A stretch of 5,477 nucleotides of DNA, taken from positions 1 through 5,477 of the forward strand of contig JAJZFK010000483.1 in assembly GCA_021805405.1 (NCBI GenBank), in the 5' to 3' direction. Origin of the DNA: a bacterium. GTDB taxonomy: Bacteria > Armatimonadota > Chthonomonadetes > Chthonomonadales > Chthonomonadaceae. The notes under the pieces were generated by a model that saw only the letters and a program-made list of their open reading frames with translations, was not told where the DNA came from and searched no databases. Both the position numbers and the translations under genes were made by a program. This document shows positions 1 to 5,477 of the stretch, piece after piece (the first letter of the stretch is position 1; every line of letters begins with the position of its first letter).

Positions 1-33
1 AACATAGCTGTTAGCTCCTGCAGTCAATGCGCG
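1..33 (-). other. Probable continuation of the FlgD-like Ig domain past the TGA, cut by the window edge
   Basis: The 11 codons after the TGA, in the same frame, read RALTAGANSYV. Together with the preceding VTIRGPNGQTGRHLVQ this matches the FlgD Ig-like pattern 'v.i.d..G..vR.L..g.l.aG.....WdG', in which the next expected residues (outside the window) would be a Trp-Asp-Gly. This suggests the open reading frame was recently longer, or that the stop is read through. Confidence 0.55.
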
Positions 34-3000
34 TCACTGAACGAGGTGGCGCCCTGTCTGCCCGTTGGGGCCCCGAATGGTTACTGCCGCAGTGCCTACG
101 CCGGTAGACGAGAACGCAATGGTGGCATCTGCCGCCGAACGCCCTCCCGGCCCAAAGTTCGTGTCAACGCGAAGACCCACTATGAGTGGTACTTGCGGAC
201 CGGTTGCAGCTGCACTTACCTGAAACCTCCTCGTTGTTTCGCCAGAAGCAGTAGTAAATGTGTATCCGCTTGTTGAATTCATGACAACTCGAGTATTGGT
301 AGAGAGGTCTGTAAGCACCAGCATCTGGCCGCGAGGCACGTTGTTAACCGAGGGCCATGATAGCCGGTAAGTCTGACCGCTATGCGGCACAGTCACCAGT
401 ATGTTCCAGTTAGACTGCGTACCCAGATGGCGAACATCCGTTACAAATGACTGCGAGATACCGCGAGTTAGCTGCTGCCAGTCGGGATGCTGGAATGTAA
501 GAGATAGCCCTGGTGTACTTGTAAACGCTGGCGGCGCAGGGGTATCCACACCCGGATTGAAATAGGTAGACCCGCGCGTGCTCTCTCCAAGTTGTGCCAC
601 CTGCGCACTACCATTCATATCCGCCAGAGTTACAGGTAGCGTCCATCCTGATGCGGCGATTGTACCGGCTGCACGCGAATTACTGGATGCAAATTTGAAA
701 GGAAGGCGAACTGCTCTTGTGTTTGGGCTGGGATTCACATAGGTCATAGTTAGACCTTCTGTGACATTTACAAGAAGAAAATATCCCTGCCACGGCATAA
801 GAAAGTTCTGAGTAAACGGCGATCCTGCTGCCTGAGTTTGAGTGATGTCTACATAGCTTGCAACGTTTGGGTCACCGTTGTAACCAAACACGCCTGCACT
901 TACGTAGCCCGCAGTAACAGCATCGGCTAGCGTTAGAGCTGCCCCGCCCTGGTACTGAAATATCACACCACCATTAGTCCCTGTCGTGCCATTGCTGAGA
1001 AGCGTTAAACCAACGTTGAAGGGATCGCCTATCATGTTCCAGCCATACTGCAGTCCAACCGAGATGAGGGTCTGGTTATCGGTTCGGGTTCCCGTTATGG
1101 GAATGCCGTTCTGGCCGGCTCCACCGTTTAGCGCGTTGCTAAAGTTACTCCAGATTGCATACCCAGGCTGGTATAGAGGCATCTGAGGATACAGCACATA
1201 GTTGTCACCGTTGGATGAATTTAGCGCCTGATTCCATTGGGCGAGCAGTGCCTGCGCCGCGGAAACACCAAAGACCTGTGCCAAATCAGGGTTATAGGGC
1301 TGCAACGGCATGGAGATGAGCTGCGGGCCGGCAAGGAATGTATGGGACAGTGTAACCGGCGAGCCCTGCACATTTAGCACAAATATCGATGAAACGTTTG
1401 AGAGACCAGAATTCGCGTTTGCCTTTCTCTGAAAGACATTACGCACAAAGGTTACAGGCGCTCCGTTAGGATTGCCGGCGCTGTCAATCGGCTGATAGGT
1501 AAACGTAACCTTTGTGAAGTTGTTGGGTATCGACAAACCCCCGACCGCACCAAATGCCCCCTGCTTTACAGGCGTAGTAACTGACGAACCATTTCCACCG
1601 GAGAACGATGCACTTAGGTTGCCTGTATCGGAACCAACCGTAACTCCAAAGAACTCATTGGGAGTAAATGAAGTGGTAGTGCTGGCGTTTGCGGGATACG
1701 GAACCCTCGTATAAACCCCTGCAACAGGAAAGTCCATAGTCACCCGCATCTCCGGGTTAGTACCAATGTTGCTAAATATTGGAGCGGTGTATCCCTCGCC
1801 GGTAGGAATCTGTATGGAAGTATCGGCACCAGGCAACGTAAGCCGGTTAAGATAAGTGTAGTCGTAGAAAACAGGATTTGAAACGGCACTCTGGTCAATC
1901 TCATCGCCTGTAGCCGTCGTGCTGTAGTAAAGCAGTACAACTGCCGCTCCATCCTGAGGTGCGGAAGCAGTAGCAAGCGTTGGCGATACAAAGGCGTATG
2001 TTTTAGACCCTGGAGTTACGCTGGTATCAAAGATGTATTGCTGCTGAAACCATTGGGCAAAGGGCTGGCCCTCCACCGAGCCGCCTACAGCAGTGGCAGC
2101 GAGCGCAGAAAGCCGCCCTTCGTCATTAGCGATCGTGTGATCCAACTGCCACGCATCGTAGTAAGCGTTGTTGAAATTGACAAAGAACTGCGAATTTTCT
2201 ACATAACACTTTATCCAGGCGCTGGAGGCCATTTGCAGCCTGGGTATAAGCATTCCGCCAAACTGACCAGAAATAGGTTGCGCCATTTTGGTAGGCGGGA
2301 AGAATGTGCTGTTACCTAGGGGCTGCTGGTTAAGCAGGTCATAGTATGGCGTGTAGTAGAAGTCCGCGGCAGGGTCTACAGTCTGGGTTGTAGGGAACCG
2401 GCCCTGCAGGTTTTGCGCAGCAATCACCGCCGCCGCCCTGGCGAAGCCGGTGTTAAATGCGTCAAACCCCATCAACTCCGGCCCATAAAATGTCTGAGCC
2501 ATCGCCTGCAGCAGTCCAAGGTATTTGTCCTGGTCTGCCGAAAAAGTGGGCAGGTCTATGTCGATGGACCCATTTGAGTTTACAACAACCGTAACTCCTA
2601 TAATTCCGGACACCTTGGTAGGGTTGTCGTCCTTATTAAGAATGGTAACCTGGCCATTCCATAACGGCGTACCCAAGACATTCACCAGGGCCGGATAGAG
2701 AATAGTGTTTACTGCGCTGGAGAGCGCGGCCGCATCCGTTGCGGCAAAGGCATAATTACCCGTGGTGTTCAGCACGAACGTAAGGGTGTTACCGGTTGGC
2801 ACTGCGCGAGATGCAGCGGTTGCAGGAAGAACTGGCAGTTTTCCATTGGCGCGCATCAACACCGTGTCAACAACTGGAATCTGGTTACGTAACGCCAGCG
2901 CATGCTTCGCCCTCAATGCTGCTACCTCGCGAGAAACTGCAGCGTTCCGGGCAAGATCAAGCGCCCTTATCCTTGTTGAAATGAGGTTGGCTGTTACAGA

Positions 3001-3189
3001 CCTGCTGTCGCCTGTGGGAACATCGATGATGACCGCCGATTGCGGCCCATTACCGACGGCCGCAAATTTACTGTTTATAACATTGGTGTACTGTTGTGAA
3101 AGTGCGGAATTGGAAAGAAGCGGTATAGCGGCGGAAACCACCACTACATACCAAAGGTTGCGGCATAAAGAATACCGGTTCAAGTGCAT
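34..3189 (-). CDS. Large modular exported protein ending inside a FlgD-like Ig domain; possible inactive metallopeptidase segment
   Basis: The gene encodes 1051 residues. Residues 1-31 form a Sec signal peptide (R5 and R10, hydrophobic 12-25, likely cleavage after ALS at 31 before QQ). Residues 32-125 include a basic, Ala-rich helical stretch (70-102). Residues 135-395 resemble a gluzincin-type metallopeptidase region in layout (QAMAQTFYG at 228-236, FDAFNTGFARAAAV at 242-255, AWIKCY at 324-329, FAQWFQQQY at 377-385), but no HEXXH motif is present. Residues 395-600 are beta-rich and resemble Ig-like segments. Residues 615-820 contain MPLQPYNPD, YQPGYAIWSNF, GWNMIGDPFN and MPWQGYFLLVN, a repeated 'GY(F/W)' layout of unknown function. 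Residues 895-993 form another beta module (YRLSWPSVNNVP, MLVLTDLSTNTRVVM, YTFTT...RRFQV). Residues 1002-1051 begin a FlgD-like Ig domain (GGRSAADATIAFSS, AAVTIRGPNGQTGRHLVQ) that ends at TGA (36-34), although the frame reads on in matching style. I do not recognise a specific function. A cell-surface or periplasmic binding or structural role is inferred, perhaps with the lipoprotein just upstream. It is either full length with a short tail or a nonsense-truncated allele. Confidence 0.85.
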   Translation of the reverse strand: MHLNRYSLCRNLWYVVVVSAAIPLLSNSALSQQYTNVINSKFAAVGNGPQSAVIIDVPTGDSRSVTANLISTRIRALDLARNAAVSREVAALRAKHALALRNQIPVVDTVLMRANGKLPVLPATAASRAVPTGNTLTFVLNTTGNYAFAATDAAALSSAVNTILYPALVNVLGTPLWNGQVTILNKDDNPTKVSGIIGVTVVVNSNGSIDIDLPTFSADQDKYLGLLQAMAQTFYGPELMGFDAFNTGFARAAAVIAAQNLQGRFPTTQTVDPAADFYYTPYYDLLNQQPLGNSTFFPPTKMAQPISGQFGGMLIPRLQMASSAWIKCYVENSQFFVNFNNAYYDAWQLDHTIANDEGRLSALAATAVGGSVEGQPFAQWFQQQYIFDTSVTPGSKTYAFVSPTLATASAPQDGAAVVLLYYSTTATGDEIDQSAVSNPVFYDYTYLNRLTLPGADTSIQIPTGEGYTAPIFSNIGTNPEMRVTMDFPVAGVYTRVPYPANASTTTSFTPNEFFGVTVGSDTGNLSASFSGGNGSSVTTPVKQGAFGAVGGLSIPNNFTKVTFTYQPIDSAGNPNGAPVTFVRNVFQRKANANSGLSNVSSIFVLNVQGSPVTLSHTFLAGPQLISMPLQPYNPDLAQVFGVSAAQALLAQWNQALNSSNGDNYVLYPQMPLYQPGYAIWSNFSNALNGGAGQNGIPITGTRTDNQTLISVGLQYGWNMIGDPFNVGLTLLSNGTTGTNGGVIFQYQGGAALTLADAVTAGYVSAGVFGYNGDPNVASYVDITQTQAAGSPFTQNFLMPWQGYFLLVNVTEGLTMTYVNPSPNTRAVRLPFKFASSNSRAAGTIAASGWTLPVTLADMNGSAQVAQLGESTRGSTYFNPGVDTPAPPAFTSTPGLSLTFQHPDWQQLTRGISQSFVTDVRHLGTQSNWNILVTVPHSGQTYRLSWPSVNNVPRGQMLVLTDLSTNTRVVMNSTSGYTFTTASGETTRRFQVSAAATGPQVPLIVGLRVDTNFGPGGRSAADATIAFSSTGVGTAAVTIRGPNGQTGRHLVQ

Positions 3190-3198
3190 CTACCTATT

Positions 3199-3204
3199 CC
3201 CTCC
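3199..3204 (-). promoter_or_regulatory. Ribosome binding site of the large exported protein, embedded in a small palindrome
   Basis: GGAGGG lies nine bases upstream of the ATG at 3189. It forms the right half of CCCTC-TG-GAGGG (3210-3199), and C-rich runs lie just upstream (3211-3228). The message could fold so that the site is partly hidden. The site supports the chosen start, which also opens a good signal peptide. Confidence 0.7.
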
Positions 3205-3238
3205 AGAGGGTTGGGGCCAGGGGGCGGCCAGTTAGTAT

Positions 3239-3272
3239 CGGCTGCAACGTCCATTTCTGTGCGTTGCAGCCG
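3239..3272 (-). repeat. 11-bp perfect inverted repeat (hairpin) between the lipoprotein gene and the large exported protein gene
   Basis: The arms CGGCTGCAACG (3239-3249 on the plus strand) and CGTTGCAGCCG (3262-3272) are perfectly complementary around a 12-base spacer, with a possible T-G wobble closing the loop. In the transcript the stem begins 22 bases after the lipoprotein stop codon and ends 49 bases before the next start codon. Neither side is followed by a T-run, so it is not a classical intrinsic terminator. It may be an mRNA-stabilising or processing hairpin, a leaky terminator, or a protein-binding site. Confidence 0.7.
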
Positions 3273-3294
3273 CAATTGTTGGGGATTTGCCTGA

Positions 3295-4899
3295 TTATGG
3301 AACGACGAACGAACTGATTGGACTAATGGAATAAGAATATCCCACTGTAGGCGAAGTCGTTGGCGGCGTATACTGTGCGATAACATCCCAATAGTACGTG
3401 CCTGGTGCTAACGACGATGTGAGCGTGTAAGTGGTCGTCGGCGAGTTAACAGACTGACTGATGACAGGAGCGACCCCATTGGTAGTCGACTGGTAGCCTG
3501 GATACTGGCTGTAAACGTTCACGGTGTATCCACCTGCATTTGCTACAGAAACCCACGACAGAGTTGGCAAGGAGGACGTCTGCGTTGCTCCAACTGGTGA
3601 AAGCAGTGCCTCAGGATCAAGTGGACTAACCTGCATGGTGGACGAGTTGAGCGCTGTGCCCTCCGTTCCGCTTTGAGGAAACAGCACTGTATCCAGCGGC
3701 GCTACGTTATAGAAGTAGACACTGTTGGGTGTAAGCGCAGGGTCCACGTCTGCATAACGGTCTGCAAGCGGATCACGCAGTAGCGCCTCACTAAAGAAGT
3801 GAGCGTTGTCACCATCGGATCGAAGAATGTCGAAGCCCAGAAGATTACCGACCTGCTGATAATTCCAGAAGATATCACCCTCGACGATACTTCCAGCAGG
3901 AGTTGCCCTTCCTGCAGCCCGTGTAAGCGCGTATTGTAGCGACACCTTGGAAGGAGTAGCTGCGTGTCGGGTCGCAAATGAAATCCCCTGCTTCTGAAGC
4001 ATAAACTGTTTGATATTCTGGTAGGCCAACTGTTCCGCAGAAACTCCTGCTCCACGATTTGGTACCGTAGGAATTGTAAACATGGAAGCATTGAGAGCCT
4101 GAACCGCGCCTATTGTGCTTCCAGTAGACGTGGGCTGCAGTGAGAAATTCAAAGTTGAAGTTTGGCCCGCACTGAACGTTATGTTCGACTGCGTCTGGTT
4201 GATATGCCCTGCAAACGAGGCGGTCGCGGTATATACCACGGACTGCGACTTACCGTCTGCAGTCACTGTAGGTAGAGCAGGAATGTTAAAATGCCCATTT
4301 GAGTCGGTGTAGGATACAAATGAACTTAAGTTGGTGAAATATACATTTCCACTTGTATCCGATACGGGGCCAGGCGCAATGAACACCCTGGCACCAGAAA
4401 GAGGAACGCCACTCGTGTCGGTTACTGTGCCAACTGCCGTTGCCTGTTGCGAAGTTGGGGACAGGGTGACGTGTGCGTTAGAGGTAGGACCCAGACCGTT
4501 GAAAACCTCAACCGCGTTCTGGCCGCTCCAGGCAACTCCATTAACCGTAGCACTCGCAGAAACACCGATAACGATGGAGTTACTGCCAGCTGGAACAGTA
4601 ACCGCCGGAAATATGTAGTCGCCCTCCTGAGTAGAGGTAACTGAATTTCCCGCACCAGTAACAGTAGCACCAACTATCGGCGATCCGTTCACGTCTGCAA
4701 TAGTGCCAGCCAACTGGTTGGTACTAGCTGTTGTTGACGTGCCACCGCCTGAACCCGAGGGATTTGTAGGAGTAACCGTGTTCGACGATCCACTACCACA
4801 GCCAGCCACAAAAACTGCGAGGGTAACTACAGCGACAACGCGCAACGCATTAACGCCCAGTCTACGTGGTAGCACTATGGCATTAAGGTAATTATTCAC
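3295..4899 (-). CDS. Secreted lipoprotein with two carboxypeptidase-regulatory-like domains and fibronectin-III-like segments
   Basis: This is a 534-residue envelope protein of unknown role. The start is GTG at 4899, supported by GGGAG six bases upstream. Residues 1-33 form a lipoprotein signal peptide (two arginines at 12-13, hydrophobic core 21-32) ending in the lipobox VAGC, with C34 as the lipidated residue. Residues 35-60 are a Ser/Thr/Gly/Pro-rich tether. Two related beta-sandwich modules follow: about 62-148, opening GTIADVNGSPIVGATV, and about 154-256, opening GTVTDTSGVPLSGARVFI and containing TDSNGHFNIP. Both follow the 'G.V.D..G.P..GA.V' pattern of the CarboxypepD_reg-like superfamily, which is non-catalytic and common on surface proteins. 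Residues 257-335 are a linker with some helical character. Residues 340-403 (FDILRSDG, LRDPLADRYADVDPAL, YFYNVAPLD) and 430-533 (LSWVSVANAGGYTVNVYS, APGTYYWDVIAQY) resemble fibronectin-III folds. No catalytic residues are recognisable. A structural or ligand-binding surface role is inferred. The stop is TAA. The gene sits 51 bases after nusB and 105 bases before the large exported protein. Confidence 0.85.
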   Translation of the reverse strand: MNNYLNAIVLPRRLGVNALRVVAVVTLAVFVAGCGSGSSNTVTPTNPSGSGGGTSTTASTNQLAGTIADVNGSPIVGATVTGAGNSVTSTQEGDYIFPAVTVPAGSNSIVIGVSASATVNGVAWSGQNAVEVFNGLGPTSNAHVTLSPTSQQATAVGTVTDTSGVPLSGARVFIAPGPVSDTSGNVYFTNLSSFVSYTDSNGHFNIPALPTVTADGKSQSVVYTATASFAGHINQTQSNITFSAGQTSTLNFSLQPTSTGSTIGAVQALNASMFTIPTVPNRGAGVSAEQLAYQNIKQFMLQKQGISFATRHAATPSKVSLQYALTRAAGRATPAGSIVEGDIFWNYQQVGNLLGFDILRSDGDNAHFFSEALLRDPLADRYADVDPALTPNSVYFYNVAPLDTVLFPQSGTEGTALNSSTMQVSPLDPEALLSPVGATQTSSLPTLSWVSVANAGGYTVNVYSQYPGYQSTTNGVAPVISQSVNSPTTTYTLTSSLAPGTYYWDVIAQYTPPTTSPTVGYSYSISPISSFVVP

Positions 4900-4905
4900 T
4901 TTTCA

Positions 4906-4910
4906 CTCCC
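4906..4910 (-). promoter_or_regulatory. Ribosome binding site deciding the GTG start of the lipoprotein gene
   Basis: GGGAG lies six bases upstream of GTG at 4899. The next in-frame ATG is far downstream, beyond the signal peptide, so the GTG start is needed to keep the export signal. The 51-base gap to nusB (4900-4950) shows no hairpin terminator and no clear -35/-10 pair, so co-transcription with nusB is plausible. Confidence 0.75.
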
Positions 4911-4950
4911 TGCAACTAAATCAAGATTAAACATAACCACGCCCGTTAAC

Positions 4951-5373
4951 TTACGGTGTGACAATCTCTGATGAAGGTATAGACGCATCTTCCAGAGGTT
5001 TCGCCGTAAGAGTGATTCCACCTAGTACTCCATTAATGAACTTCCCGGAGTTTTCAGTACTGTATTTCTTGGCGAGCTCTACCGCTTCGTTAATGACGAT
5101 ACCTGGAGCATTCTGCTCCTTTAATAGTTCGTAACACGCAAGCCTGAGAATGTTCCGGTCGACTGCTGCTTGCCGCTCCATCGTCCAATGCTGCGCCTGT
5201 GTCTTGATGGCTTCGTCAATTTCTGCCATATTGGCATCTACCCCCCTAACGAGAGAGAAGCAGTACGCTGCAGTGCCTAGGTAGTCTAGCAGATACTCAT
5301 GAATGGTTTCGCCGGCCCGTTGAAACTGATCGATTTGCGAAGCGCGCCAGTCAGATTGCAGGGAAGCGAGCAT
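4951..5373 (-). CDS. nusB: Transcription antitermination factor NusB (N terminus uncertain)
   Basis: NusB is a small cytoplasmic helical protein that, with NusE (ribosomal protein S10), binds boxA RNA and helps RNA polymerase transcribe rRNA operons without premature termination. The 140 residues carry the family's C-terminal half clearly: a FSLVRGV segment (residues 39-45, matching FRDLLAGV of E. coli), AAVDRNILRLACYELL (69-84), VINEAVELAKKYS (93-105) and the signature GKFINGVLGG (110-119). The tail after residue 120 is short and non-conserved. The ATG at 5373 is preceded by GGAGG (5386-5382) with an 8-base spacer, so it is a good start on signal grounds. Started here, however, the protein lacks the family's first helix with its arginine-rich RNA-binding motif. 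That helix appears to be encoded in frame just upstream (see the next entry), so the true protein may be longer or the gene may carry a frameshift. The stop is TAA. The gene lies 51 bases upstream of the lipoprotein gene. Family identity is near certain; the start is not. Confidence 0.93.
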   Translation of the reverse strand: MLASLQSDWRASQIDQFQRAGETIHEYLLDYLGTAAYCFSLVRGVDANMAEIDEAIKTQAQHWTMERQAAVDRNILRLACYELLKEQNAPGIVINEAVELAKKYSTENSGKFINGVLGGITLTAKPLEDASIPSSEIVTP

Positions 5374-5381
5374 CGTTGCTG

Positions 5382-5386
5382 CCTCC
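5382..5386 (-). promoter_or_regulatory. Ribosome binding site for the ATG at 5373 of nusB
   Basis: GGAGG lies 8 bases upstream of the ATG at 5373, which is ideal spacing. This is the main argument for the short NusB. It may be fortuitous, because the same bases would code for part of the longer protein (the Thr-Glu-Ala of PRTEAAT). Confidence 0.5.
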
Positions 5387-5441
5387 GTCCGCGGTGCCGC
5401 AATGCAGGTATCAATCCAGTTGCGTGCAGTGATTCTAGAAA

Positions 5442-5448
5442 CCTTCCT
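5442..5448 (-). promoter_or_regulatory. Second Shine-Dalgarno-like site (AGGAAGG) upstream of nusB
   Basis: AGGAAGG is followed, after 8 bases (TTTCTAGA), by an in-frame ATC at 5433. Initiation there would give a NusB of 160 residues beginning (M)TARNWIDTC. ATC starts are extremely rare, so this is only a candidate. A TAG in a third frame (5437-5435) lies between the site and the ATC and could be the end of an upstream gene running in from beyond the window, but too little of that frame is visible to judge. Confidence 0.25.
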
Positions 5449-5477
5449 GACGTGCGCATCCAGAACCTGCGCTCACT

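Larger units (their letters stand above)
5374..5472 (-). other. In-frame upstream extension encoding the probable NusB first helix, without a standard start codon
   Basis: The nusB frame stays open upstream of the ATG at 5373 for 33 codons to a TGA at 5475-5473. It encodes HVRKVSRITARNWIDTC followed by IAAPRTEAAT, joining directly to MLASLQSDW. The basic stretch lies about 15 residues before the presumed second helix, the same position as the arginine-rich motif (RRRARE...) of E. coli NusB, so it looks like genuine NusB sequence. No ATG, GTG or TTG occurs in this stretch; only CTG (5463), ATC (5433) and ATT codons could initiate. An ATG at 5459 lies in another frame that is open to the window edge. 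One extra base after its fourth codon would give MRTS joined to RKVSRITAR. Whether this is a one-base deletion, a sequencing error or a rare start cannot be decided here. Confidence 0.55.

Noticed and set aside
2762..3235. Plus-strand open frame of 157 codons.
   Set aside because: It lies antisense to the signal peptide and N-terminal region of the large exported protein, shows no recognisable domain, and has no convincing ribosome binding site. It reads as a shadow frame.
3295..4899. Catalytic carboxypeptidase, from the regulatory-like domains of the lipoprotein.
   Set aside because: Only the non-catalytic beta modules are present; there is no zinc-binding HxxE motif or peptidase domain.
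4900..4950. Terminator or promoter between nusB and the lipoprotein gene.
   Set aside because: No stable inverted repeat with a T-run and no clear -35/-10 pair at proper spacing could be found in the 51 bases.
1..5477. Genome-wide recoding of TGA (as Trp or Gly), suggested by the TGA at 34-36 and the TGA upstream of nusB at 5473-5475.
   Set aside because: No TGA occurs inside about 1,700 codons of the three genes, while Trp is TGG and Gly is GGN many times, so TGA is a normal stop here.
5436..5477. Tail of an upstream gene (frame ending ...GCARQEGF at TAG 5437-5435).
   Set aside because: Only about 13 codons are visible and they match nothing I recognise; the frame may be open by chance.

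Overview
The window carries three protein genes, all on the minus strand, read from high to low coordinates: a transcription antitermination factor NusB (4951-5373, with a disputed N terminus), a 534-residue secreted lipoprotein with two carboxypeptidase-regulatory-like beta domains and two fibronectin-III-like segments (3295-4899), and a 1051-residue modular exported protein (34-3189). The last protein stops at a TGA inside what looks like a FlgD-type Ig domain that continues in the same frame to the window edge. No RNA gene, CRISPR array, insertion sequence or convincing plus-strand gene was found; the long plus-strand frames are shadows of the minus-strand genes.

The base composition is balanced, by eye roughly half G+C. 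The source looks like a bacterium with an elaborate envelope. A lipobox lipoprotein, a signal-peptide protein, carboxypeptidase-regulatory-like modules and a terminal FlgD-like Ig module together are reminiscent of Armatimonadota (Chthonomonas-like) or Acidobacteriota. This is a low-confidence impression from domain style, not a search result. The stops of nusB and the lipoprotein gene are TAA, Trp codons are TGG, and no TGA lies inside about 1,700 codons, so the standard bacterial code applies.

The layout is compact. There are 51 bases between nusB and the lipoprotein gene, with no visible terminator or clear promoter. There are 105 bases between the lipoprotein gene and the large exported protein. 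That second gap contains an 11-bp perfect hairpin without a T-tract, then a C-rich run and a small palindrome that overlaps the ribosome binding site of the large gene. Co-transcription of all three is possible, with the second gap acting as a control or RNA-processing point. Nothing links NusB functionally to the two envelope proteins; those two probably act together at the cell surface, by inference from adjacency and domain style only.

The points most worth a second look are: (1) the in-frame TGA at 34-36 that interrupts the FlgD-like domain; (2) the NusB arginine-rich helix, which is encoded in frame upstream of the only ATG but has no usual start codon; (3) a segment of the large protein that looks like a metallopeptidase fold whose catalytic residues have been lost; and (4) the structured leader of the large gene.
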